Assembly: GCF_900142215.1 (NCBI RefSeq)
Contig: NZ_FRAC01000021.1
Location: 1-64,000, forward strand
DNA: 64,000 nt
Direction: 5' to 3'
Source: Anaerocolumna jejuensis DSM 15929
Lineage (GTDB): Bacteria > Bacillota > Clostridia > Lachnospirales > Lachnospiraceae
This document shows, piece after piece, positions 51,698 to 60,662 of this stretch; positions within the stretch are counted from its first letter, which is position 1, and each line of letters starts with the position of its first letter. The notes beneath the pieces are model-generated. The model was not told the origin of the DNA. It ran no database searches and was given only the letters and a program-made list of their open reading frames with translations. A program made the translations under genes and the position numbers.

Positions 51698-52724
51698 CCA
51701 GAATTACCTCCACCCCTACGTTTTTGCTTTTTAAATATTCCATTGCCGCTTCCATCTCTTCTGCATCACCGCTCAAGATCGATACCAGCCCGCCTAAGGG
51801 CTCCGAATCCAGCAATTCGATATTGCCAAAGATAATGTTGGCATCAATATTAAACTTTCTGGAGATTGTTGAAATCAACGGCTCCGAAGAGCTCCTCACC
51901 AGATATTTGAACTTTACAATGCACTGTCCGGGTTTGATATTGGTAATGTCGGCCTTCTCCTCAATCAGGCTGAAAATTTTGGATAAATTGGAGGTGGTGT
52001 CAATAAAATCCTTTGTAATTGCCTCCCTGGGAGAAGCAAATATGGAGAAAACATCGCCGGCTTCCACCACCTTACCGTTTTCCATAACAGCGACCCTGTC
52101 ACAGATTTCCTTTATCACCTGCATTTCATGGGTAATCATGATAATGGTTATGCCCAGCTGTTTATTCAATTGTTTCAGCAGCTTTAAGATTGAGAGGGTC
52201 GTCTGGGGGTCCAGGGCACTGGTCGCTTCATCGCACAGCAGAATCTTAGGATTACTGGCCAGAGCTCTTGCAATTGCCACCCTTTGCTTTTGTCCTCCGC
52301 TTAATTGGGAAGGATAGACCTTAGCCTTGCTTTCCAGCTCCACCAGTCTTAATAATTCCTCCACCCGCTTCTTCTTTTCCGCTTTTGCAAGCTTGCTGTG
52401 CTTTAAGGGATACTCTATATTTTGAAAAACCGTCCTGGAGGAAAAAAGATTGAACTGCTGAAAAATCATTCCAATGCCTTTTCTGGCATTTCTGAGGTTC
52501 TTCTCGCTTAAAGAGGTCAAATCCACCTCATCCACCAGCACCTCTCCCGAGGTGGGACGTTCCAAAAGGTTGATGCACCGCACCAGGGTACTCTTTCCGG
52601 CTCCGCTGTATCCGATTATTCCAAATATTTCGCCGTCTTCTATCTTTATGTTTACATTCTTTACCGCTTCAACCGTCACGCCTTCTGAATGAAATGTTTT
52701 ATTCACATTCCTTAATTCAATCAT
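51681..52724 (-). CDS. metN: MetN methionine ABC transporter ATPase
   Basis: 347 residues. Walker A IGYSGAGKSTLVR, signature LSGGQKQRVAIARAL, Walker B LLCDEATSALDP, H-loop ITHEM. The C-terminal NIL domain (~265-347, CIVKFKYLV; LGGLVSILSG) binds methionine and slows import when it is plentiful. AAAGGAGAGGG lies before the ATG. First gene of the operon. The 250 bases upstream hold a hairpin and the end of a LysR gene; I could not find an S-box or T-box there. Confidence 0.94.
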   Translation of the reverse strand: MIELRNVNKTFHSEGVTVEAVKNVNIKIEDGEIFGIIGYSGAGKSTLVRCINLLERPTSGEVLVDEVDLTSLSEKNLRNARKGIGMIFQQFNLFSSRTVFQNIEYPLKHSKLAKAEKKKRVEELLRLVELESKAKVYPSQLSGGQKQRVAIARALASNPKILLCDEATSALDPQTTLSILKLLKQLNKQLGITIIMITHEMQVIKEICDRVAVMENGKVVEAGDVFSIFASPREAITKDFIDTTSNLSKIFSLIEEKADITNIKPGQCIVKFKYLVRSSSEPLISTISRKFNIDANIIFGNIELLDSEPLGGLVSILSGDAEEMEAAMEYLKSKNVGVEVILDARNS

Positions 52725-52815
52725 AAGCCCTCTCCTTTATGTTCCATCCATTTAGAAAATCTCATACCCATTAAGAGCCGAATCTCAATAATCCTTTACT
52801 GTATAAATGAAAAAG

Positions 52816-52837
52816 GAGTACACTTAACTATGTACTC
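52816..52837 (-). terminator. Hairpin with T-run between LysR gene and metN
   Basis: GAGTACA and TGTACTC pair, followed by CTTTTTC on the minus strand. It may end the LysR transcript or attenuate metN. Confidence 0.5.
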
Positions 52838-52974
52838 GTTCCTCCCATTGACTTTTTTACAGTGCTTTTCTATATTCAGGTATTTCATATAGATTTAATA
52901 TGATTTATAGTATACTCAATTTATCCCTTCCTGTAAAATATCCAAAAACTATTATTGGTTATAGGTAAAATCTA

Positions 52975-53877
52975 TTACAGGGCAGCCATGTATTTTCGTA
53001 GTTCTTCAATATACCTTACCCCTATCCCGCTGACTGCAGTATCTTTTAGCGTAATATAGCCGATCCGCATTACCTCTTCTGCCTTCAGCGGCACAGCTTT
53101 ATAGTCATTTCCGTTTAATTCCTCACAGATAATACCGGAGCACAGGGTAAATCCGTTCAGCCCGACCATCAGGTTCAGCATGGTCGCCCTGTCACATACC
53201 TTTATGGTTTTCTTGTATTCAAAGGTGCTTAGTATTTCTTCCGAAAAATAAAAGGAATTATTTTCTCCCTGCTCAAAGGACATGCAGGGGTATGCCTGCA
53301 GCTCCTCCATGGCTATTTTTGCTTTCTTTGCCAGGGGGTGCCCCTTCCACAGGTACACGAAGGCACTGCAGGTTATGAGCTCATGAAATACCAGATTCCT
53401 CTCCTTCAGCAGCTTTTTGATGATTTTCTCATTGAATTCATTGATATATAATACGCCGATTTCACTTCTGCCAGACTGTACATCCTTAAGGATATCAAAG
53501 GTTCTGGTCTCCCTGATTGCAAACTCGTAATCATTCATATCAAAAGCCTTGGACATTTCCACAAAAGCCTTCACCGCAAAGGAATAGTGCTGAGTGGACA
53601 CGCCGAATTTCTTTTTCACGGAATTATTCAGATACCTGGCTTCCAGCAGCCCAATCTGCCCGGATATCTGCCTTGCATAGCCTAAAAATTCCTCCCCTTC
53701 TGTTGTTACCACAACCCCTTTACTGTTCCTCTTAAAGATGGAGATGTGTAATTCCTCCTCCAGTTCCTTAATGGCACTGGTAAGGCTTGGCTGTGAAATG
53801 AATAATTGCTTTGCAGCTTCATTCATGGAGCAGGTGTTTGCAATTGTAATTGCATATCTTATTTGCCGTAAGGTCAT
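52975..53877 (-). CDS. LysR-family regulator of the met operon
   Basis: 300 residues; ATG with AGGAGG upstream. N-terminal winged helix (~1-62: MTLRQIRYAITIANTCSMNEA in parts, AKQLFISQPSLTSAIKELEEEL), then a type-2 periplasmic-binding-like effector domain (ETRTFDILKDVQSGRSEIGV; TCSAFVYLWKGHPLAK; GLNGFTLCSGI). It resembles CmbR/MetR-type regulators of sulfur amino acid uptake. It lies upstream of metN on the same strand, 250 bases away, with an AT-rich imperfect dyad (TATAGATTTAATATGATTTA region near 52890) between. Regulation of metNIQ is the simplest reading but is not proven. Confidence 0.85.
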   Translation of the reverse strand: MTLRQIRYAITIANTCSMNEAAKQLFISQPSLTSAIKELEEELHISIFKRNSKGVVVTTEGEEFLGYARQISGQIGLLEARYLNNSVKKKFGVSTQHYSFAVKAFVEMSKAFDMNDYEFAIRETRTFDILKDVQSGRSEIGVLYINEFNEKIIKKLLKERNLVFHELITCSAFVYLWKGHPLAKKAKIAMEELQAYPCMSFEQGENNSFYFSEEILSTFEYKKTIKVCDRATMLNLMVGLNGFTLCSGIICEELNGNDYKAVPLKAEEVMRIGYITLKDTAVSGIGVRYIEELRKYMAAL

Positions 53878-53967
53878 TCTTTTTTCCTCCTGATCTTTCT
53901 GGTATCATCCAAGGACTGTCACACTGCAGCCTGTACCAATTATTTCTTCCTTTTGCAACCGCAAAAT

Positions 53968-54005
53968 GGGATAATCAAAAGTCCCCTTTGACTTTCGATT
54001 ATCCC
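53968..54005 (-). terminator. Terminator after methyltransferase gene
   Basis: GGGATAATCAAAAGTC (53968-53983) pairs with GACTTTCGATTATCCC (53990-54005); a short T-run follows on the minus strand (ATTTTGC). Confidence 0.75.
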
Positions 54006-54013
54006 TTCCTGCC

Positions 54014-54784
54014 TTAATTATTTATATTCCAGCGCTTCCTTGCAGCAATCAAAAACCGGTGCTCATTATTCGATATATAGCTCTTTTGATTTATTTCTTC
54101 TTTTAACTCTTTTAACTGTTCAAAATATCTCTCAACGGAAAAATCCGGGAACTCCCACTGAATCTGCTTTGCAAAATATACCACGGCTCCCAGGTCATAT
54201 AATTTCATCTGAGACATTTCTTCCATTTGCTCTAAAATAGTAAATCCGGAATTTTGCAATAACGCAGCGTTATGCATTAAATCATGATCGGGAAATGGCA
54301 GCGGAATATTTCCAAGGAGCTTTTCCACTAAAGCCCTGTCATTTTGACTTCCTACCTGCTGCGTTATAAAATACCCGCCGGGCTTGAGCACCCGGTATAC
54401 CTCCCTTATATCAAAGGACTCATGCCTGTTGATAACCAAGTCGAACCGCTCCTCCGGATAATCCAGGCTATCGTCAGGACCTACATATTTTACCGTAATG
54501 CCTAAGGGCTCCAACCGCTCCTTGCATAATAATAAATTGGGCTGCCAGCCTTCCGTAACAGACAGTAAATGGTATGGATGCCCCAAGCCTGCAATAAATT
54601 CACCGCCCCCTGTTCCCATATCAAGAAGGAAATCGGTATCCCGTCTGTAATGATTCAGAATTTCGGTATAGTCCCAGGAAAGGCACTCACTTTCCCATCT
54701 GCCATTCAAATAACTGAAATCCCATCCCTGGAAGGACTTTTGTTCTTCCTCTAATAAATATCTCTTTAAATCCATATCGCTCAT
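54014..54784 (-). CDS. Class I SAM-dependent methyltransferase
   Basis: 256 residues from MSDMDLKRY (ATG 54782-54784; AAGGAG nine bases before it, whereas the ATG at 54793 touches that site). Motif I LLDMGTGGGEF, motif II VTEGWQPNLLLCKERL, motif IV FDLVINRHESF, post-motif VLKPGGYFITQQVG. The SAM-binding fold is clear; the HES box after motif IV is unusual, so the acceptor remains unknown. Upstream lies a 20-codon reading frame with a good ribosome site and a long-range inverted repeat, the layout of leader-peptide attenuation known for some resistance methyltransferases. It is monocistronic. Confidence 0.82.
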   Translation of the reverse strand: MSDMDLKRYLLEEEQKSFQGWDFSYLNGRWESECLSWDYTEILNHYRRDTDFLLDMGTGGGEFIAGLGHPYHLLSVTEGWQPNLLLCKERLEPLGITVKYVGPDDSLDYPEERFDLVINRHESFDIREVYRVLKPGGYFITQQVGSQNDRALVEKLLGNIPLPFPDHDLMHNAALLQNSGFTILEQMEEMSQMKLYDLGAVVYFAKQIQWEFPDFSVERYFEQLKELKEEINQKSYISNNEHRFLIAARKRWNINN

Positions 54785-54821
54785 TTTGCACATCTCCTTG
54801 TATTTTTTCTATAAGGAAAAT

Positions 54822-54905
54822 GGTGCAGTCCTGATAACATAGCTCTCTATTCTTCCCGATACAATCTGTTACCAGACGACTTCTGTTAAAGTCTTAAACT
54901 GCACC
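54822..54905 (-). promoter_or_regulatory. Possible attenuator stem before the methyltransferase
   Basis: GGTGCAGT (54822-54829) is the exact reverse complement of ACTGCACC (54898-54905). The upstream arm is inside the leader reading frame, and the downstream arm is followed by ATTTTCC on the minus strand. Confidence 0.4.
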
Positions 54906-54931
54906 GAGTATTTATCTCGCATCTTCCACAT
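54869..54931 (-). CDS. Short leader reading frame, 20 aa
   Basis: ATG 54929-54931 preceded by AGAGGTG at nine bases; encodes MWKMRDKYSVQ..., ending LTEVVW. It has no known relatives that I recall. Its position before a methyltransferase gene and its overlap with an inverted repeat suggest a regulatory leader peptide, though it might also be the leftover 5' end of a lost gene. Confidence 0.4.
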   Translation of the reverse strand: MWKMRDKYSVQFKTLTEVVW

Positions 54932-55214
54932 AATGTGTTCACCTCTTTCAATGAAAAGCTCCCTATAAGAGCTTCTTAATAATTATAACAATTTTACCAT
55001 TACAGTCCAAGCTCATTACTAAATTATTTATAGAAAAGTTGTAGGATCACAATACGAAGTTCTATTTACCATATAATTACATTTAAATTATCCTTTTTTA
55101 ACAGATTTATTATATAAACTTATTTGTGGCAAAGGAAAAAAGCGGTATACATTGCTTACTGCCTAAGTTCAATTTCTACAAAAGAGTATAGATGGGAGTT
55201 TAAGGAGGTTTTTT

Positions 55215-58200
55215 ATGGTAAAAAAATGCTTTATGTATTACAAAAGAATAATTGCAGCAGTCATGCTCTATGTCATGATAATCAGTTCTGTCTGCATGGA
55301 TGGGACAGGTTTATTGGTAATGGCAGCAGAGGAAACAGGAGAGGAAAAATTTTGCGAAAACCTTTCCGAAAACCTTTCAGCCATTCCTGCCCAGGAAAAA
55401 GAACCGGCGGAACAGGTAATGAATGATGAGACCGTAACGGCAGCCGCAGTAACAGGTTCTGCTATAACAACCAAAGCAAAAGGGTTATTTATTACGGAAA
55501 TCTACCGTAATTCCATGCCTGAAAACGGCAATGCCAATGAACAGGGGGAACCCCTGGAGTTCGTTGAATTATATAACAGTACAGATGAAAATATCCGTTT
55601 TAATGAGGAGTATACCATAAGCAGTGTATCCGGCTCGGCAATAACCTGGAAGAAGTTGACGGTTGCTGGAATTTCAGGCAGTGATGTCATCATACCCCAA
55701 AATAGTGCGGCACTGCTATGGCTGAGTAAAACAGATGTGAAAGGCCCTCTAACAGCAGAAAAAGAAGCAAATTTCAGAAGGAAATTTAATATTAATCCGG
55801 AAGTGCCGGTTTATACTTTCATGGGACAGGACAGCCTGAATAGTACCAGTGGATTTCAATTGGAAAACAGAAATGGAATTCCGGTATCCTCCATCCACTA
55901 TACGGCAGGTGAATTGGGAAGCATCCATCTAAAAGTAACAGGGACAGGCAGTGCTATGGCTATTTATAAGCAAACTGCCGAGCCTTCTCCTGGTGTGGTG
56001 GAAGAAGAACAGCTGCTGTATGAAACCAAGCCGGTGCCGGATACGAATCCGCCACGGCTTGCCTGTGATGATTTTAAAAAGCAGATACAGCTTGGAGATT
56101 CCATAACTGTAAAAATGACATCAAATGAAGCTCTCCAGAGTGCGGAAGTCACCTACGCGGCCAGCATCAGCGGAGCTGAAGGCGCCGCTGCGAAGGTCTC
56201 TATGGTTCCTACAGGAGAAAAGGACGGAATTTTCACCTACGAGGGAACCATCAAACCGGAACAGATTGGTGTTTATGTAATCCGGTTAAAAGGAACGGAT
56301 TTAGCCGGCAATGAAACCAGACTGCCGGCAGACGGCTCTGCCTTTACGGTAACCGTATTAATCAGAGATACCGGCAACCGTCCAATACTCACATGTCTGG
56401 ATGAGACCATTACCAGTATAGAAGAGGGACAGGAAATGAATATACCCTATTCCTATGCGGATGACATGGAAATGAAGAAGATAAGCCTATATTATAAGAC
56501 ATCCTCGGCAGCCGATTATAAATGCATTGAAACCACCTCCTTCCGTATTGCCGGGAAATATTTTGCAAAAATTCCGGCAGACGAACTACTGAATCAGGAT
56601 TATGTAGATTACTATCTGGAGGGCTTTAATCCATACCGCAGTACAAAGACTGAGGTTAAACGGATTGCCATTCATAAAATCGATGACTTTACGGGAATCC
56701 GTACCAATTTAAGCGAAGGAATGAGCTTATCCGGTAATGTACTTATAACCGCAAAGGATAAAAAGGATAAGAATACGGTTTCCCTGGAAATTGACGGTAC
56801 AAAAATGAAGCGGGTCAGCCTGCTGGAAAAGGGAGCCTTTTTTACCTTTAGCTATACCGATAATGACAGTTACTTTAAGGACGCGGTCTCCGTAGGATAT
56901 AATATTTTAACCTACATAGCGAAGTGGTCCAATGTTATGGCATCCAAAGCAGTATTTGTTGACCAGTCACTTTTTACTTACCGTGAAGACGGAAGCTGTG
57001 CCATAACGGTTTCCGTATGGGCCGGTACCCAGGGCAGTGCCTTCGAAATAGGGAATGAAAAAAATAATGATGATTATAAGGCCACCGGATTTCACCTTGT
57101 GCTAACGGATGGTACCGTGTTAAATCCTGATAACGGGGTCGACCCCAATACGGTTTACAAAATGGGGGACAGCAAGGGAATGATAGAACGGCTGGACATT
57201 CACTATACTGTGCCGGCTGAAAAGGTAGATGCTTTAGGCTATGTCTGGGATACGACTTTGGAAAAGGACGGCATTCATGAGGTAACGATCAAATCTGCCA
57301 CCGATACAAAGAAAATAAAAGTAAGGGTAGACAACACAGCTCCTGAGATTACTGCCAAGCTCCTCATTAACCAGCAGCTGGATAATTTGTGCCAGGCAGA
57401 TATGAAATTTAATGATGCTACGGGAATAAACGAAAACTCCCTGGAAGTATATCTTAACGGCAATATACTAAAAGAGCCCTACACCTTTAAAGGTTCGGAT
57501 TTACTGGAGGGAACCAATAAGCTTGTTATAAAGATAATGGATTTAAACGGGAATCAGGGAATCCAGACCATTGACTTTACCTATACAAACGGTAAGCTAG
57601 TCGTAAAAAGCATGACCCAGACCGGAGGAAGCAAGGACAGTATTTACTTAAAAGCAGTCCTGGGAGATACCGTTAAGGATCATACAAAGGTAACTTTTTA
57701 TGAAGGAAAACGGCTGGAGACCGGTAAAGAAATTACCATCCGGCAGGGCTCAGGGGATTTTACCGGCAGCAGTGTGCCCGGAGCACTTGGCACCGTATCT
57801 TCCGGAGAAGGGGAATATCCCTACCAGATATATGATATACAGGCCGATGGCAATCCAAGCGACATCCTTCAGGTAAAACTAAATGCCTCTGCCGATTATA
57901 ACAAACCCTTACAGCTATATGTATATAATATTAAGACGGACAGCTGGGAAATACTGAATACCAATGAAGAGGACGGTATGTTAAAGACTGAATTTATTTT
58001 GGAAAACCATACTCAGAACGGCCTTGCAAAAGTAATGGTTCAGGCAAGGGGAAAGGAAACAGCTCCTTCGGTAAAAGCAGCCGGGCCGGGAACCATTAAA
58101 AATACTTATCAATGGGATGGTCAGGGAATTCCGGAGCAGTATGATTTTTCCTTTGCCTGGATTACGGATACCCAGTATTATACGGAAACCTGGCCGGAAA

Positions 58201-60089
58201 CCTTCACTACCATGAACCAATGGATCGTAAGCCAAATAAACAACCAGAAAATTAAATATGCCATTCATACCGGTGATCTGGTAGATGAATTTGAACAAAC
58301 CTACCAGTGGGAATGTGTCGATAAAAATATGAAATATTTTGAAGAGGCCAATCTCCCTTACGGCGTTCTGGCCGGCAATCATGATGTGGCTGCCGGAAAT
58401 GAGCTGTACGAAAATTATCTGAAATATTTTGGAGAAAAACGGTTCAAGGATAGCCCGGTTTATGGCGGCTCCTATAAAAATAATCTGGGACATTACGATT
58501 TGCTTACTATTAACGGGGAAGAATTTATCGTATTATACATGGGCTGGGATGTTTATAAAAATGAAGTTGAATGGATGAATAAGGTATTGCAGCAGTATAG
58601 TGACCGAAAAGCCATCATATGCCTCCACCGCTATATTACGGAAAAGGGTGCTCTGGATTATACCGGTGAGCTGGTACAAAAAGAGGTGGTAGCCAAAAAT
58701 GCAAATGTTTTTGCCGTATTAAACGGCCATTATCACGGAGCAGCCATTAATATTACTGCCTTTGACGATAATCATGATGGAGTGAAGGAACGCAGGGTAT
58801 ATCAGATTTGCACCGATTACCAGTCGGCTGAAAGAGGAGGCACAGGTTATGTAAAAATGCTCTATTTTGACCTGGCTAACAATAAGATATATATGAATTC
58901 CTATTCCAGTGAACTTAAGGATTTTAATTATTTTAACGCTCCCAAATTAAGTTCCTACCAGGCCGGGGTAATTGCAGCGAATCAGGATATCTATGAACTG
59001 GATGTGGATTTCAGCAGAAACCCCCGCTCCCTGACTGTTACCTCCCTGGAGGCGTCCTTATTCACCGGTAAAGCAATCGGTGTGGTTGAGAGCGTGAACG
59101 GCGGGGCTGAAATGGAATGGAAGGGACTTGTCAAGGATAAGGAATATGGCTGGTATACGGCTGTTAAGAATAATTCCGGTTTACTTACCCGCAGTGAAGT
59201 CAATGAATTTGTCTACCTGCCGTCAGCAGAACCGGAACCGCCCAAGAAGCCGGAGCCTTCAAATCCGGAGCCTGTAACCCCCTCACCTTCAAATAACACT
59301 CCCCTGATCACTGGGGAAGCAGCAAAAGAAAATCCGGAATACCGGATACCGGAAGGCTTAACTGCCGTTTATGGAGATAATCTGGCACAAATAACACTGC
59401 CGGAAGGCTTTGCTTTTGAGGAGCCAGGAGATACCTTAGTCGGAAATGCCGGGCTTCAGACCTTTAAAGTAACCTATACACCGAAAGATACGAAAAAGTA
59501 TAAAATTGTTACCGGGATTGAAGTTCAGATAACGGTAAAAAAGGCAAAAGCAAAATTTATAGCTTCTGAGGCATCCGGCTACATGAAGGTTAATGGCGGG
59601 TCTTCCTTTTCCATAAAAGCCAGGACGACCGGTAATGGCAGAATTACTTACCTCTCCGATAATCCTAAGGTAGCAGCAGTTGACGGAAATGGCACCGTAG
59701 CGATTAAGGGCCCCGGAAAGGCGGTAATAACCTTAATAGCTGCAGAAACCGGGAATTACAAGGCAATAACAAAAGCCATAACCCTTGTGGTAAAGCCGAA
59801 AAAAGTAATCATCCAAAAGCTTGAGCAGAAAGCTTCCAATACCCTTACATTATCCTGGAAAAGGGATACCGGTGCAACAGGTTATGAAATAACCTATGGT
59901 TTAAATAAAGGATTTACTAAAGGAAAAAAGGTTATTTCTGTTAAGAGCAATAAAGTTACGGTAATGGATTTGCATACTCTAAAAATAGGAACTGCCCATT
60001 ATGTCAAAATACGAGCTTATAAAACAGTCGACGGTAATAAGCTTTACGGCTCTTACAGCACTGTGAGGAAAATTTCAAAAGCAAAATAA
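55215..60089 (+). CDS. Giant secreted metallophosphoesterase with lamin-tail domain
   Basis: 1624 residues; AAGGAGG upstream. Signal peptide ~1-40 (IIAAVMLYVMIISSVC ... VMAAEE). A lamin-tail domain (~88-235: KGLFITEIYRNSMPENG, FVELYNST) is followed by several Ig-like/bacterial cadherin-type segments (~275-960). A calcineurin-type phosphoesterase domain (~975-1240) carries metal ligands WITDTQ, HTGDLVDE, AGNHDVA, LHRY and NGHYHGA. Then come a Pro/Glu linker (~1335-1365), an MBG-like and a Big-2-like repeat, and a C-terminal fibronectin-III-like domain. No sortase or SLH anchor is seen. It probably cuts extracellular phosphoesters (nucleotides, phospholipid or DNA). The gene is monocistronic, with a strong terminator 12 bases after the stop. 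Confidence 0.88.
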   Translation: MVKKCFMYYKRIIAAVMLYVMIISSVCMDGTGLLVMAAEETGEEKFCENLSENLSAIPAQEKEPAEQVMNDETVTAAAVTGSAITTKAKGLFITEIYRNSMPENGNANEQGEPLEFVELYNSTDENIRFNEEYTISSVSGSAITWKKLTVAGISGSDVIIPQNSAALLWLSKTDVKGPLTAEKEANFRRKFNINPEVPVYTFMGQDSLNSTSGFQLENRNGIPVSSIHYTAGELGSIHLKVTGTGSAMAIYKQTAEPSPGVVEEEQLLYETKPVPDTNPPRLACDDFKKQIQLGDSITVKMTSNEALQSAEVTYAASISGAEGAAAKVSMVPTGEKDGIFTYEGTIKPEQIGVYVIRLKGTDLAGNETRLPADGSAFTVTVLIRDTGNRPILTCLDETITSIEEGQEMNIPYSYADDMEMKKISLYYKTSSAADYKCIETTSFRIAGKYFAKIPADELLNQDYVDYYLEGFNPYRSTKTEVKRIAIHKIDDFTGIRTNLSEGMSLSGNVLITAKDKKDKNTVSLEIDGTKMKRVSLLEKGAFFTFSYTDNDSYFKDAVSVGYNILTYIAKWSNVMASKAVFVDQSLFTYREDGSCAITVSVWAGTQGSAFEIGNEKNNDDYKATGFHLVLTDGTVLNPDNGVDPNTVYKMGDSKGMIERLDIHYTVPAEKVDALGYVWDTTLEKDGIHEVTIKSATDTKKIKVRVDNTAPEITAKLLINQQLDNLCQADMKFNDATGINENSLEVYLNGNILKEPYTFKGSDLLEGTNKLVIKIMDLNGNQGIQTIDFTYTNGKLVVKSMTQTGGSKDSIYLKAVLGDTVKDHTKVTFYEGKRLETGKEITIRQGSGDFTGSSVPGALGTVSSGEGEYPYQIYDIQADGNPSDILQVKLNASADYNKPLQLYVYNIKTDSWEILNTNEEDGMLKTEFILENHTQNGLAKVMVQARGKETAPSVKAAGPGTIKNTYQWDGQGIPEQYDFSFAWITDTQYYTETWPETFTTMNQWIVSQINNQKIKYAIHTGDLVDEFEQTYQWECVDKNMKYFEEANLPYGVLAGNHDVAAGNELYENYLKYFGEKRFKDSPVYGGSYKNNLGHYDLLTINGEEFIVLYMGWDVYKNEVEWMNKVLQQYSDRKAIICLHRYITEKGALDYTGELVQKEVVAKNANVFAVLNGHYHGAAINITAFDDNHDGVKERRVYQICTDYQSAERGGTGYVKMLYFDLANNKIYMNSYSSELKDFNYFNAPKLSSYQAGVIAANQDIYELDVDFSRNPRSLTVTSLEASLFTGKAIGVVESVNGGAEMEWKGLVKDKEYGWYTAVKNNSGLLTRSEVNEFVYLPSAEPEPPKKPEPSNPEPVTPSPSNNTPLITGEAAKENPEYRIPEGLTAVYGDNLAQITLPEGFAFEEPGDTLVGNAGLQTFKVTYTPKDTKKYKIVTGIEVQITVKKAKAKFIASEASGYMKVNGGSSFSIKARTTGNGRITYLSDNPKVAAVDGNGTVAIKGPGKAVITLIAAETGNYKAITKAITLVVKPKKVIIQKLEQKASNTLTLSWKRDTGATGYEITYGLNKGFTKGKKVISVKSNKVTVMDLHTLKIGTAHYVKIRAYKTVDGNKLYGSYSTVRKISKAK

Positions 60090-60101
60090 ACAGGAATGAT
60101 A

Positions 60102-60141
60102 AAAGACCTGCCCATAAGGTAAAATCTTATGGGCAGGTCTT
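60102..60141 (+). terminator. Terminator after the phosphoesterase gene
   Basis: AAAGACCTGCCCATAAG and CTTATGGGCAGGTCTTT are perfect arms of 17 bases with a 6-base loop. It works in both directions. Confidence 0.85.
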
Positions 60142-60290
60142 TGTAACATGGGATATTTTGTTTATCCTGCATATGGGTAACACAGGTATACTTGCGAAAC
60201 AAACAATGTACTCCAATTTAGCACCGGGCATAGGCATTAAAAAACTAACAACTAATATTACAGTTGGTAGCCCGACTTAAATTAGCGTTA

Positions 60291-60509
60291 TTAAAAGAAT
60301 AATAACCACCAAAATGGAAATCTTGAATCAAAATCATGTCTTCTGTCGAATTCTCCTCTTCTGTCAAATTCATGTCTTCTGTCAAAATCCATTCTTCTAT
60401 CGAATTCTTCGCGCATTTCTCTTCTGTCGAAACCTCTTCCGTCGAAGCCCCTTCCTTCAAAACCTCTACCATCAAAGCCCATTCTAGGGTCAGTTTGAGA
60501 ATAATCCAT
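60291..60509 (-). CDS. Asp/Arg/Phe-repeat small protein, 72 aa
   Basis: ATG 60507-60509 (AGGAAT eight bases upstream). The product has repeated RGFDGRGF and FDRR(x)EFDRR units and ends in an aromatic hydrophobic patch FPFWWLLFF. Of two overlapping frames here this one has the regular repeat and balanced charges, so it is preferred over the 94-aa frame (60245-60529). The DNA carries matching 15-18-bp repeats (CTTCTGTC plus variants). It could be a small coat- or surface-type protein as seen in spore formers; this is only a guess from composition. Confidence 0.5.
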   Translation of the reverse strand: MDYSQTDPRMGFDGRGFEGRGFDGRGFDRREMREEFDRRMDFDRRHEFDRRGEFDRRHDFDSRFPFWWLLFF

Positions 60510-60631
60510 ATAAATATTCCTATTTTCATGATTTTATAAGATTAATATATGCAAAGCAACAATTCATTGACACTCTCTGCCAGCTATAAATATTCCGTTT
60601 TCAATGTACATTTAATTCTCTTCTATTGCGT

Positions 60632-60661
60632 AAAGAGAGCGGTAGCAAGTCCGCTCTCTTT
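60632..60661 (-). terminator. Hairpin after phage-like gene remnant
   Basis: AAAGAGAGCGG and CCGCTCTCTTT are perfect arms of 11 bases, with TTTAC following on the minus strand. Confidence 0.6.
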
Positions 60662-60662
60662 G

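Noticed and set aside
60245..60529. 94-aa frame overlapping the Asp/Arg-rich small gene
   Set aside because: The 72-aa frame has the regular repeat, balanced charge and a plausible ribosome site; the other is its shadow.
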